Shown one piece after another: positions 1 through 11,622 of a stretch of 64,000 nt of DNA. The position numbers and the translations under genes were made by a program. Each line of letters opens with the position of its first letter. Position 1 is the first letter of the stretch. Below the pieces are notes generated by a model. The model ran no database searches, had not been told where the DNA came from, and worked only from the letters and a program-made list of their open reading frames with translations. The stretch is taken from positions 1,792,588 to 1,856,587 of the forward strand of contig CM021313.1 in assembly GCA_010645155.1 (NCBI GenBank), read 5' to 3'. Source of the DNA: Tigriopus japonicus (Eukaryota; Arthropoda; Copepoda; Harpacticoida; Harpacticidae).

Positions 1-1987
1 TCCACACACAAACACTGCATGACGGAAACTCCATTTTTCTTCGTTTGCGCAGTGCAGAAAAACTGCAATCGAAGGCTCATATTGTGCTAAAACCGAACAA
101 GCGTGTTCGCACATGTTAAACCACTTGTTTCTTTAGTGAGGCCCTCTTCTCGGACAAATATAACCTTGTCTCTGAAATTGCTCAATGTTGGCGTCTAGAC
201 TCGATGCACAAACTAAAAAACTCTCTATGGCACAAAAGATGGCTTGACAAGCCTTGTGTCATTTTCTAACCTTGAAAATGGTGTTCGCTTCAAAGTCCAT
301 GAAGTCTTTGAAACTAGCTTGAACTTTGTGATTTCGGTGAAAAGTAACTTTCATTTTTGGAAAGATCACTTAATTGAAGGCCTTTGTTAGTTTTTAGGGC
401 AGCAATAGGCAATGAGAGGGTTCTACCACAACGCTTGTCCATCAGCTTTCCCTTATGCTTTGATAAGCAAATACAGTTGAAGCTAATTTGGCACAAATTG
501 GATTGAATAATTTTCGTCTTTGTTTCAAAAAGGAAAAAGTCTCATGTAAAATTGACAATGACGGATCAAAAAGGTCTTTTTTACCGTTTTACTCAGTCAC
601 AAAGCTAAGAAGACGATTGTAGGTAAAAAGGTTACAAACAATAAGGTCACAAGTAAATAGGCTACAGTTAAAAGGTCACGAAGAAAAAGATCACGGGCTA
701 AAAAGGTCACGGTAAAAAGGTTACAGCAAAAAGGTCACAGATTAACACGAACAAGTCACCTTACCTTGGAAAAAGAGGATTAATAACTCTAGCTCAAAAT
801 TGAAGTTATTTTTTACCGTTTTTCTCAGTCTCAGTTTATCCCGCTCCAAGAAGAAAAGTGTCTTCGGGATGAGAGCAAGCTTACCAATCCAGCTTTTTTT
901 TTTAATTTCCTAACAGAAAGTCAGAGAAAATAAAAAAATAAGACAGAAATTCTCATTTCTTTGTTTTGTTTGTCGTGGACTTACTAGCCATTACAACCGT
1001 GTACCTGTAGAACCCTGAAAATTTCTTGATTATTATTATTGCTTCAATAAGGACATATTCCTTGGTTATCATTATTATTATTTGGGTCATCATTATTAAT
1101 AATAATGATGGTTATCATTATTATTATTATATCTTGGATCAAAAGAAACATAAATCTTTATTAGTTGTTTTGTAATCCGCTCATTGCTATTTCTAATAAT
1201 GACTTATTACTTCAACACTACAAGCGTCCGAACTTGTTAAATACCAATATCTTCATTATAACCGTGTTTGGTTCCTGAAGATAAAATATATTACACTAAA
1301 TGAATGATGAGTCTCCTTTCCTTCGGTTTTACCAGAAATAAGCATATTTTAGAAATAGGCCTTGCCCTGCATCTTCCAACTTCTTGTGACATTTGCTAAA
1401 CCAAGCCCAACAGGTTAAGGGAGATTTCGAATTGCATTTCAAACGTATTTTTTATCAAACTATTTTGGGATATTTTGAGATTTTTGCATATCTGCTTGGC
1501 AACTACTCCAATTACTACGATTAGATTTGCAGAAATCTTCAGGATAATAAAAAAAACGGCTAATGTCTGTATTTTTAAACTATTTTTTTGGTTAATTTTT
1601 CAAGCGTCTTTCACTATAAACTAATATTTCTACAGTTGAAGGGAGCGTGAGTACTAATAGAGTGTCGTTCTTTCATTGGTTTGTTGCAAGTTCGATCGAC
1701 CAACCGAAGATAAGGGAAAAAATAACCCAAGCTTCAATGAAATATGGAGACAGTTTAATAACATGAAAGAAGCCATCCTGAGGATTTGAGCATAGATGCA
1801 ACATAGAATAACAATAAAATTGCCCCCCCCCCTCCCAGCATCCTAGCAACTCCTTATGACTGAATTGATTCACAACGAAGCTTCCCCTTCATGCAAATTC
1901 GCCCACAGAAGATGACATTTCCCACGGCAATGGAGACGACGCCACTGATCTGTGTCCATGTGCAGTCAGTTCGAGTACGGTACGTAG
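1..1987. other. Intergenic, no gene seen; ATT microsatellite
   Basis: No ORF in this stretch has a recognisable domain or convincing splice context. It holds the AGGTCA-like repeat array at about 616-745 (listed separately) and an ATT/AAT-rich microsatellite patch at about 1028-1125, where a TGGTTATCATTATTATTATT unit occurs twice, separated by a short AAT-rich inverted stretch. The rest is AT-rich sequence. Confidence 0.6.
577..830. repeat. Degenerate AGGTCA-like tandem array flanked by a direct repeat
   Basis: Between 616 and 745 about eight units of 14-17 bp follow the pattern poly-A then GGTTACA, GGTCACA, GGCTACA, GGTCACG or GATCACG. Four contain the exact hexamer AGGTCA, starting at 644, 673, 704 and 732. 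The array is flanked by two copies of a segment reading TTTTTTACCGTTTT then a variable base and CTCAGTC, at about 577-599 and 809-830. AGGTCA is the nuclear-receptor half-site, but the short degenerate unit is equally explained as a decaying minisatellite. Confidence 0.7.
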
Positions 1988-2293
1988 TACTGATGTGTTT
2001 CGAGTTGAATTTTTGGCAGAGTTTTGCCATCTTGGTTTTTAGGGTCAAAAATCTGACCACAACTAAACTTTTCAACGGCAATAGACCTTATCTGCCATAA
2101 AATCTGGCAGCACTGCCAACTCGAAATCCATTTTTATAACTATGAATGGAACTCGAAATCGAACTACTTCGAGTGTTGGCAAATTGGTCCCCGTTTAGGT
2201 CTTTTCAAAAAGTTCAATCCAACCTGCCCTTTGTAACATCGAAGAACTTCCAAGTCAAAACTGGCAGCACTCCTGGTTCGAAGCGCATCACTA
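1988..2293. mobile_element. hAT-type MITE, 306 bp
   Basis: The left end begins TACTGATGTGTTTCGAG and the right end, read inwards on the minus strand, begins TAGTGATGCGCTTCGAA, so the two form imperfect terminal inverted repeats. The flanks are GTACGTAG (1980-1987) and GTACGTAC (2294-2301), an 8-bp target duplication with one mismatch. An 8-bp duplication and TAGNG-like ends are hallmarks of the hAT superfamily. There is no transposase ORF, so it is non-autonomous. It carries internal short palindromes such as GGCAGCACTGCC. Confidence 0.65.
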
Positions 2294-2301
2294 GTACGTA
2301 C

Positions 2302-5300
2302 CTATTTTAAATAGTACTATTGGCCGCCACGAGTGACGCTTCCGTAGAACGTCACTTCTCACTTCTCACAGTGAAGCTCTTGTAAGAGATACTTTTTGAA
2401 CCCTCTTCTTGGTATCATCGGGTTTGTTGATTCAGAAACGAAGTCTCTCGAGTAGCTTTTGGAACCAATTGAGGGGATGAATCCAAGGAGAATGGAAGAA
2501 TTTTCAAACTGACGTCGGTCTCGGAGCACATTGTGCAATGATCCAGTTCTTAAAATTGTCGGGTACCTTATTTGTCGAACCATATCGGGAAAGCGTCGCT
2601 ATTAGCAATGATTCATGCCAACAACTTATGTCGTCTCCAACAACGATGGAACCATTTACTTGAAGAAGGAGGCAAAGAAAGTCATTTCTCCCAATAGCAC
2701 CCAACCAAGTCCGCGAACAAGAAAGGCCGTTGTGAAATGTCAATGATGATGTACGTGGAATCTTTGGAATGGAGTCAAGGCTACCTACCTACTTCCCATC
2801 TACCTATTTACTATAATAATATTGGCGATGGGTGTACTGTCTAAAACGTGGTTCGTACTCTCGCAGAATGATAAAGATGAGCGTGATACTGGTGATCCTT
2901 TGTCGAGACTCGAAATCTGTCACAAGCATGGTCCCCAAAATTTATGAGAAAGATCGAGGAGTACTCTGAGTTAGCAAGGAAGCTAGCCCAACCAAGATTG
3001 TTGGGCTCCCTTTCAGGGATTTACATAACGGAGACGTGTGCATTTTCGTAAAGTCGTGTCATGATCGTGAAACTCCTAAATATGATCAGACCAACCAGAG
3101 GGCTTTGGCGACAGAGAAGCGAAAGTCAGTTTGGAACCAAGTGCAGTAATAATCCATTGGGGAAAAAAATGTTGGGCTAGTGCATTTCTATTATCAACAA
3201 CACCTTAATGCATTTAGCTTTTACAGTCTCACCATGGTTTCTGATGGAAATGACACGCATGGATTGGAGAGATCAAATCGGAAAGTGTTTTGAGAATGAG
3301 CCCTGCCAGACACACAAATGGATAGTTTTCCACGTAAAACTCATTTTCAAAGAATAGCCAATGCCGTGCTGACCCTTGTTTCAGATGGAATTCCATCATT
3401 TTTGTTAACATCCAGGGAAAGCTATGGAATCAAATAAAGGTTTCGAAAATCTTTTTTAGTGAGCCGGCCCGGTACTAAAATTGCAAGGAATTATTGCTAA
3501 AAAATAGACATTTCAAAGGACGTAAGCTGCAAAGAAAGAATATAATTTGCTCAGTTATTTGTGAAAACAAGTTACAAATTTACATCGGCAGTATTTGCAA
3601 ACCTTAACAAGCCAAAGACCCCTTTTCCCATTTATTTTGGCCTGCAATTTTATTGCATTATATATAATCCCAAACGACATCGTTCCGTCAAAACATATAC
3701 TGTATGCCAGACAACGGAATAACCGCCATTGGCCAAAGAGGATGAATGGTTGCCATTTGGTCTTCAAGGTGGTCTCGAATGCATTGGTCTGACGACTTAC
3801 TGTTCCCAACGAATCAAAGTGAGCACAAATGGCGAAAAAGTCAGAATGATGAAGTCATCAATTAGAGGAGCCTCCGAGCTCGCTTCTGCTTCAATGAAAT
3901 TGGACTCGAGATATGTCACTATTGTGCTTTTGAATTCGTCGGGTTTCTGTACAAAGGGATGGGTAATGCGTGGATCACAATGGTCCACAATTTCCCAACG
4001 TCAGAGGGGGTCTTTACCTTCTTTAGAATTGGAGGCTCAGACTGACTGATTTGAGTTCCCAAGACTGTTGCGTTCCAAGTTCGTTGGAAAAAGTATAATC
4101 ATGGTTCCCAATAGGGGAAAAAACTAGTTAGCAATATCGCTGTCCTTTTCCTCAATTTGGAAAGGGTTCCAGGTACCAAAACTAACAAATTCAGTCTGCA
4201 TTTACATATTTACGGCCTACGCAAGCCAAATTATGTACGTATGTTCGCCCTTTGGAAGTGGGAAAAAAAGATATCTTCTGGAATTTATTTTGAGGTTTCG
4301 TTGAGAAACATTGGAACTCTTGCGTCGACCCAGTTTTGCTTTACACGGTGTTTATTTGAGTTGGATAAGCAATTTTTAAGTTCCAAAGGGCTTTGAGACC
4401 AGTTTTGAGGCGAGAAGACAATCCTGCATATGCGGTTGAGTTCAGTTTATTAGGTGAAGAGCCAAAAGTTGATGTAATGTCACTTAAAACATGCTTAAAA
4501 ACAATTTTCTGAATTTTTCTTATCACTTGTCCTAAGGTAGTCTCATGGTTGCCCGAACCCTAAATATTGACGAAATCTATTGCGCCCTTCTATAAATTGG
4601 ATCAACGAAAGTATAGTTGCGTCCTTCGAGAATTGTGTTCGAGAATAGCCATTAAAAATTAAACGGCTAAATAGATTTCACCAACATTTCGAACCATTAC
4701 CGAACTAAGTGTGCCTAACAATTATCCAAAAGAAAATTTTCATAAAAGTGTTTTTAAGCAAGGTTTAAGTGACATTATATTTATTTTTGATCCATGAACT
4801 GAACTGTATTACATATGCACCACTGTCTCTTCACCTCAAAACTGTTCTCAAATGTTTTTGGAACTTAAAAATGGCTTCTCCAGCTCAATTAGACACCGTG
4901 TTCAGGTATTTTCAATGAAAATATATCCTCTTAAATCAGCCTTTAATATTATCCGAATCACGTTTAAACCTCGTCAATGGGTCATCTAATAAACACAATC
5001 GCTTGAGTGAGACAATGAGAAGAGTTGATGACTGATTTGTTTAATAATGCAAAACAACAAAAGACTGAGAATACAAAAAGTCATAGAAAATTCCATTGAC
5101 TAGTAGTTTGGTTATCCATAGTAGAATGATGTGTGTGCACGAAAAAATAAATAAAAAATTAAGTGGACCAGGCATTGCCACATTTTTAATTTAGATCATG
5201 ATTTGTACCAACGTATTGTGACATACAAAAACTGAAACCAAAAGTTTTACTTTTGATAACTTTCTGACCGATTTGCCACAGTTTAACGAAAAACAAAAAA

Positions 5301-5661
5301 TTCAAACGGATTTTTGGTCGAACCTGAACTGCTCGTAATTGGAACTTTTTTATCAAGTTTGCTTTTAACAATCAGACATCTTCATTCAAATTTGTACAAT
5401 ACTAAAGCTTGGTTTTAAAAACTCTTTTCGATCACTACCGTGTACTTGGAGATCAATTTGAAATTTGAATCTAGAAATGCGTAAAACTTGACGATTCGTA
5501 AACGACAGTAAACAGAATTGTATAGAGGATAGGGCAAAAAGACAACAAAATCACGAATCAAATCTCCCACCTCAATCTGCAATCTTCAATTTGTTTAACA
5601 CTACTAAAAATGCCACAAAAGAACTAACAATAACAAGCATTATGATCCATGTAATTCTCCA
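2302..5661. other. Intergenic, no supported gene
   Basis: Several ORFs of 60-106 codons lie here on both strands, the longest at 3729-4049 on the plus strand. None shows a domain, signal peptide or consistent splice sites, and they overlap each other on opposite strands as chance ORFs do. The last part, 5040-5661, is AT-rich and lies downstream of the minus-strand HLH gene, so it should contain that gene's 3' UTR; no clear AATAAA was found for it. Confidence 0.5.
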
Positions 5662-8512
5662 TCAGCTGGGTTCTTCGTTTGTCCTCGAAGACCCCGAGGA
5701 CGCTTCTGACTCTGGTGGACTTTGATCACTACTCGGTGCCGTATTTGCAGGCTGCTGTTGTTGCAAATAGGCGCTAAACATGGCTTGAATATTCTCCACA
5801 GCCGCTTTTAAGTCTGAAGGTGAATCCAATGACCCGCTACTCGGATATTGGGGATGAGCTGATCCTCGCTGATTGGATGGACGCGTTTGTTGAGGCTGAC
5901 AATCACTTGAGCTAACCGTTCGGAGCGGTTCTGGAGCATCTGCAATCAAAGATCAAATGGTCCAACAAGGATTCATGGAACATATGGCTTAATTGATAGG
6001 GTACCCAGGGAAACCCTCGCCTTGTTATTGAATGTGAGAGAAGATAAGAGGATGTTCCAAGAAGATTGGAACTTGGATCACCCTCTTGGTTCCTTTTTCT
6101 TGAACCCTCCCAATCTCATTCACTGTCTAAATACGACGTCGAATATTGGAACAGATGTGGATCGAGGAAGTTCGTGTGTCTTATACATACGTACAGTTAT
6201 TACCATCTTCTTGATGAAAATAAGGGATTTCTTCAAAACCATCCTTTCGTAACTGTTTTTGTTGTTTTATAAAAAACGAGGGTGTTGTCTTAGGCGGTTG
6301 TCGGAGGTGAGGTGGTGCTAAATTGAATCACGTGGTGGGGATTTCAGCTCATGGGGTCCCATTTACAATGACACTCCCATGTATCTTGTTTCGTAAAAGT
6401 GACATTTATTGCACGTGGTTGGATGTTGCCCTCAACTAACCTCTTTAAGTGGATGGGTAGGTGTCTCTCTTTTTTTCCCTCCAGCATCCTTTACGTGTCT
6501 GTCTCATAGGAATCTGCCGATCTATCCATCCATCCATCCATCTCCGGACTCAAGTCCCAAGGGAGTTTTTCAAACCCAGAGATACCAGATGGATGCCACT
6601 CTCTCACAAGAACCGAATTGAGCCCAGCTAATACAGGCACCACTAGACCACTTCAAATGAGGTAGAGATCTTCAGATCTTTATCAGGTGGGATAGATTGG
6701 TAAAAATGCTAACTGCATAGATTTTAAAGCAGAACAGGACCAAAGTGCATTTTCAATCTCTTCACTCGCTATCTTGTGTCAAAATGGATTGGGTTCACGT
6801 GTGTGACATCTAATTCAGTTAGCCTCATCTATTATTTAGAGGTAACGGGTTTCTCTTCTTCCCCAACCATGGAACGAACCGAATTGCCAAAAGTGAACCC
6901 TTGCTTCATAGGGAAGCGAAGCTCATGCACCTTTCACGCGAGACTTGGGCTTTCTCTAGCCATTTGAAGCAATACTCACTATTGACAATATCACTTGAGG
7001 AGTTTTGTTGGTCTTCTATGGCAGCTGTCAAGACACTTGGATCAATTCGAGAAGCAAGCTGATGATGTAAGGCGTCAATGTAACGAATGGTTTCTTCCAC
7101 TATTTCCACCTATAATAAAGCCGATTTTTGAAAATGAACAACCGTGAAATGGGAACAGCAAGTGTAAATTTGTTTTGGTTGCTTTAGATGATTAGATCGA
7201 GGCAGTTTTGTTGAACTTGCCTTTGAGAGATCATCACGCTCGCTTAAGGCTGGAACTAAATGTCGAAGTTTTCCATACTCCTTTTGGAACTTTTTCGACT
7301 TTTTCGATTCACTACACCAGTCTCGGCTCTCTGTTCCAAGATTGGAACAACTTGGGCTGGCTGATGAACTTGTCAGTCCGGTTCCACTTCCACAGCCCCT
7401 TTCATCCAAGCATAAACGCTTGGAGCCATCACTAAAACTTCGAGGTTTTAAGCGATCAAAGGCCGCTCCAACCATGTGAGTCCGCTTTGTTCCAGTTCCC
7501 CCTCCTTTTGTAAGAGCCGACAACTTTTTGAAGTCCTCATCATCTCCTTCATTTGTTGTTGGAATGGAACTTGAAATGCTCGAGCCAGAGGCACCACCCT
7601 CTTCCACATCAAGGTGGGTTTCGCTCATTGGAGTCTCATTAGTGGGACCCAATGTCTCGGTTGAATCTGGAACAGGTTTCATCACTGGCTCTCGTTGATC
7701 CTCTGTTGAGACCGGACTCGCTCTCTGCAATGATAAATGGAACTTTGGGTCTTTACTGGGTTTCGAAATGCTCCTTCCGGAGCTCCATTCGCCGAGGCCT
7801 GATTTCCCTTGGGACTCGAGTAGCTCTATATGAGCTTGCCCTTAGCTTTCGAGACAAGCGAGAGCTCTAAAAAACTTTTGTAGGGAACAAGTTCCACCAT
7901 AATCTTAAATCCAGCCCAATTTGTATACAACAATGACGTCTTTCACAAAGTCAAGGTACTTTGTCTTTCAATATATTGCTTCAATCACGAAAGTGGATCC
8001 TAGTGGTGGGTCGTTGTTAGGGTGGTCCACATTTCATTTTAGCTAATGGGAACACGAGCTCGAGTCTGAGATTACTTTCGAGATCTATGGAGATCCCCTT
8101 CTCATCTCAAAGAAGGCGTGGTGACTCACTCAGATGGTATCATCACCGATCTTAGCAGCCAAACCAAATGAATGAGCTTTGGTGAATGGCAAGGAGAGGA
8201 CAAGAAAGGAGGCAGAAGAAGACTCATTTCTTTTCGTATCACAACTGTCACTCTGGCTTGTACTATGTATGGTGTCCAACCGGTAAACACACACTCATGA
8301 TCAGCAATTCATAATAGGTTAACAATCTTGAATGAGAGCCTTACCTGGACAATTTGAGGCACTTCCAGGTCTTCCGAGTCTTGATCACTAAGTGGTGAAG
8401 CACTTTTTCCATCTTGCTTTTCCATGTTTCCATCCGCCTGAAAATCCAACTCACTCTCCGGTTGGATCAACTCGAGCAAGACTTCGAAGACTGGAAGAAG
8501 CACCGGCGACAT
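5662..8512 (-). CDS. HLH protein without basic region (Id/Emc-like), four exons, 359 aa
   Basis: Coding exons are 8512-8345, 7724-7221, 7109-6980 and 5939-5662, together 1080 nt that stay in frame and end in a stop. The HLH domain spans residues about 200-242: helix 1 contains KEYGKLRHLVP, a short loop reads ALSERDDLSK, and helix 2 reads VEIVEETIRYIDALHHQL. The stretch before helix 1 is Ser/Lys-rich but lacks the ExxR core of DNA-binding bHLH factors, so it resembles Id/Extramacrochaetae proteins, which sequester bHLH partners in the nucleus. The N-terminal 200 residues are Ser/Gly/Thr/Glu-rich and look disordered; the C-terminal exon is Pro/Ser/Gln-rich with a run of Q. Splice junctions: CAG/gtaagg, AAG/gcaagt (a GC donor), A/gtgagt; acceptors ttgcag, ttatag, ttgcag. 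The ATG at 8512 follows an in-frame TGA directly. Family is Id-like by HLH and missing basic region; orthology to emc is not established. Confidence 0.83.
7110..7220 (-). other. GC-AG intron within the HLH domain of the 5.66-8.51 kb gene
   Basis: The 111-bp intron begins CTCAAAG/gcaagt on the minus strand and ends ttattatag/GTGG. It joins the loop residues DDLSK to helix 2 VEIVEE in phase 0. AAG/GCAAGT is the strong context usually seen when GC replaces GT at a donor. Without removal of this stretch, reading runs away from the HLH pattern. Confidence 0.85.
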
Positions 8513-8812
8513 TCATCTCTTTCTCTTCCTCTTGAGAAGGTGGAACATGGGGGAAAATGAGGGGGAGAACTCGGAAAAAGAGGGGGAATCGTGAAAACCG
8601 AAGCAGAAAGTCACATTCCTTTCGCATTCAGTGGCTTTGCTCTCCATGCAAGTACGTCCATTCCTGCCTCCCTTCTTTCTTATTCGCTCGCTCGCTCCGC
8701 TCGTTCCAAACACTCGTGCGGGTAGTTTAACCGTTTCGCTCGAGTTCCTTGCTGGAGGATCAAGCACTGAGGCCGGCAATGAGGACGGAACAAGGGGTGG
8801 AAGCTGGAACAT
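8513..8812 (-). other. In-frame upstream ORF, 99 codons, separated by one TGA from the HLH start
   Basis: On the minus strand an ATG at 8812 opens a 99-codon frame that ends AAG AGA TGA, immediately followed by the ATG of the HLH protein in the same frame. It reads as a Pro/Ser-rich then Lys/Arg-rich peptide with no recognised domain. A second ATG at 8516 overlaps this junction and opens a short frame of about 21 codons. Most simply this is 5' UTR with upstream ORFs that could dampen translation. Translation through the TGA would add 99 residues; nothing in the sequence proves that. Confidence 0.4.
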
Positions 8813-8878
8813 GCCGGGAAAGTGAAGGCAGCTGATCGACAGGCTGAGAACGGCCGGTCCGGCCTCACCGTTGTTTCA

Positions 8879-8922
8879 CAGCCTTAGAGGCTCTCGTCAA
8901 ACACCAAAGAGCCCTAAGGCTG
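8879..8922. repeat. Hairpin-forming inverted repeat upstream of the HLH gene
   Basis: The arms CAGCCTTAGAGGCTCT (8879-8894) and AGAGCCCTAAGGCTG (8908-8922) pair over 15 bp with one bulged A and a 13-nt loop. The stem is too short for a typical microRNA precursor. It sits about 370 bp upstream of the HLH start codon beside a GC-rich patch containing GGCCGGTCCGGCC, so it may belong to the promoter or 5' UTR. Confidence 0.5.
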
Positions 8923-10054
8923 GCGAGGTCTCTTTTTTTCACGAACATTGTAGTGTTTGAGTGTAACCTTTTCAAAACCTGAGAGTGCTGGTTGAAAACC
9001 ATGGAGACAATTTTTGAATTTATTAATGATATTAGTTACAAAATATCAAATCTTTTTTAGTTATGTGATTGAGATCAGTATCTGCGAATGTTTATGGGCC
9101 GGCAAAACTTGATGAAACGATTAACTGAGCCTGAGGTCAAGTTAGTTTTATTTTCTCAACCTCAGGCCCAAAATATTTTTGATGGCCCTTCGTTGTCTCT
9201 CAGTAATAAAGATTCCTTTGAGTTGAATGGCTTTCCATTTTTTAGCCGAATTTCGGGAAAATGGGAGCAAAGCAGTTAGCAATTATAAGATGGATAAAAG
9301 TAGATCTAGATCAAAGTTAAAAAGGTTTACAAGACATACTTTACAAGAAATGGATTTGAGCATTGGCGGAACTTTGTTGAAAAAAAACTAGATCCAAATG
9401 GGTGAAAAATAAAACTACAAACAAAAAACATAAATTGTCAATTCTCTTGACATGGAATGACATTCTGTGTATCAGCTAAAAATCCGTAAAAAGGATAAAA
9501 AAAATATTTTAAAAAGAAGAAATAAAATGTTGGCGCACACACAAACAAACGAAAAGAACGATTCAAACTACAATCGAAAATGATTCGAAGTTACCCAAAA
9601 GCACACAGTAATTGAGGGACGCCTGAATTGTAATGTAAATTGGAATTAATTTATGCCTGTTCAATACCTTTTCGATTCAAAGGAAAGTGTCCATTTGGTC
9701 TCTCACTTGTCCAACTGTATGAGTTTTTTCACTTCGTAATAAAGAAACACACTTTTTCTTGTGATAATTTTTGTCTAGTATTTTACCCTTGGTACTTTTC
9801 TTTTAATGAGCTATTTCATCTTACCCTGCTTAACATTTTCTGAACTTAACTTGCCAATTTCTGCATCTGGTGTTCTCTCAAGCGTTCATTTTTTGATTGA
9901 AACCAATATGCTTTTTTAGTCCTTGCAAAAATCTGCTCCCAAAAGTCGAGGTTTCGTTTCCATTTTCCAAAAGTAGCGTTGTTTACATTGAAAGAAGACT
10001 ATTTTAACACGTCTTCAGATTCAGAGGCCATCCATTTATCATTGACAAAAAACC
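8923..10054. other. Intergenic between divergent HLH and ICT1-like genes
   Basis: The minus-strand HLH gene and the plus-strand ICT1-like gene are transcribed away from each other, so both promoters lie here or close by. ORFs of 63 to 67 codons occur, but none resembles a known protein. The section 9300-9560 is A-rich. No TATA box at a convincing position was seen. Confidence 0.5.
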
Positions 10055-10645
10055 ATGCTTTCAACGGTTCGCATTGCCTCCAAATCCCTCACAAGGGCAC
10101 CATCCATCCTCCAAAGACTCTCAACCTCCGCCATTCGAACAGTGGAGCCTTTCAAATCCGCCATTCACCCCGATATCTATCTCTATCCAGGCACGTCGGT
10201 TCAAGATCAGTACAAAAAGATCGATCCTTCGTCTCTCATCTCAACCGATCCCCACTCATTTTCGGGTTTCATTCCCGTGGATGCGTTAACCGTTCGCTAT
10301 TCCGATAGTTGGGGTCGTGTCACGGGCGATGTTAGCCGTGATTCCCGCGTTGATATCCGTTTCCATCTCGAGAGCGCCACGTGGTTGGCCGACGAAGTTA
10401 AGGCCAAAATCAAGGACAAATGGGGTCAAGATCTGAGCAAGGATGGGTATATGGTGGTTAGATCTGACCGAACCCGATCGGCTATGATGAACAAGGCTGA
10501 CGCACTTCGGAAACTCAGGGAGGCTATTTGGGCGGCCGAAGCCAAAGAACAAAAAGGCCAAACCAATCCAGAACTGGAGTTCGAGATTCAGCGGAAAAAG
10601 CAGATTGCTTTGGCCAGGAAGAAAGTGAAAGAACCTAAAGTGTGA
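10055..10645 (+). CDS. ICT1/mL62-like mitochondrial protein lacking the GGQ motif
   Basis: The 196-residue product is encoded in one exon. Residues 1-30 (MLSTVRIASKSLTRAPSILQ and on) are basic, Ser-rich and free of acidic residues, a clear mitochondrial targeting sequence. Residues 72-83 FIPVDALTVRYS and 101-112 IRFHLESATWLA match the strands that frame the release-factor-like domain of ICT1 (MRPL58), the peptidyl-tRNA hydrolase that is also mitoribosome protein mL62. Between them the family has the catalytic SGPGGQ loop, but here residues 84-100 read DSWGRVTGDVSRDSRVD with no GGQ. The C-terminal tail is basic (RKKQIALARKKVKEPK), as needed for ribosome binding in ICT1. The reading frame is intact, so this is a gene product and not an obvious pseudogene. 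Peptide release activity is not expected; a structural ribosomal role is the inference. An active paralogue may exist elsewhere. Confidence 0.85.
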   Translation: MLSTVRIASKSLTRAPSILQRLSTSAIRTVEPFKSAIHPDIYLYPGTSVQDQYKKIDPSSLISTDPHSFSGFIPVDALTVRYSDSWGRVTGDVSRDSRVDIRFHLESATWLADEVKAKIKDKWGQDLSKDGYMVVRSDRTRSAMMNKADALRKLREAIWAAEAKEQKGQTNPELEFEIQRKKQIALARKKVKEPKV

Positions 10646-11622
10646 CATGTTCGGAGTGCAATAGGAAAAAAAAAAATATTTAAAATGTTGAGGATGTTCG
10701 CTCTTTATTCACAAATTCACAAACCTCCTTGGTTTTTTAGCAAATTTCCTTGGGGAGGAGTTTGCTTCGTGGTTTTATCAATCAAATTCACTTTCCTCCC
10801 ATGAAAGGTGATGTGACCTTTGATTGGTCATGGAGCGAGAACGCTTTTGGCCGAAATTACGGTTTCGATTTCGGTTATGCCTACCTATTGTCAAGCACTA
10901 TAAAGCATGCAGTTTTGGCAGATTCCTCTTTTTTGTTTCAAAACCAATTCAACAACATTATTTCAAAATATTCGTTATTGTGTCCACATTTTCCCGTTTC
11001 TACTGAAATTTTAATTTTAATCATGAATATGCTTCTATTGCCAACTGATTTCAGTTTTAGATGCAATCTTAGATACTGCATACCTCATTTTATTCACCAT
11101 GCCCCAAGTCGGAAGTGATGCTGAGAATAGTGCAAACATCTAAATATAATGTTTTTGCCTTGAACCACAAGATCGATAATAATTATTCAAATATTGAAAT
11201 GTATTGCAACACAGCTTCAGTTTGCACATGAAGTGCTTTATTTTTTAAATTTGAAGTTCATACTTAATTCTAAATTGAAAACCGTTGTTAAGCTGCATTT
11301 TTTTTCCTGAATAAGGAAGTCTTTTTTCGAACGGGTTTAACGGGGTAATCATTTTCCTTCATCATTAGAAATGGCATTCAAATTATACATTACTCATACA
11401 TTACGAAAGGATCACCTTAGAAGATTTCGCACAGTCTATGAACCGCCCTGAATAAACAATTCAGCTTAGAAATGTAATGCAAGATAACCGATAATAAAAA
11501 CGCAACCTAAAGCAAACCTTGCCTAAACTCAGCTTTCGCCCGGGCCTAAGAAGGTGAAGAGCGAGAAGATGCATTTGAACCTCCTCAAAAAAGTAGGGAG
11601 TGGGACGGATTTGTCTTGGAAC
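10646..11622. other. Intergenic with a short hAT-family fragment
   Basis: This stretch holds the 3' flank of the ICT1-like gene, with an A-run at 10665-10675. At about 10832-10880 a fragment reading CGCTTTTGGCCGAAATTACG then GGTTTCGATTTCGGTTATG resembles the interior of the hAT MITE at 49.4-49.9 kb. The ORF of 122 codons at 10750-11118 has no recognisable features and overlaps this fragment. Confidence 0.45.
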
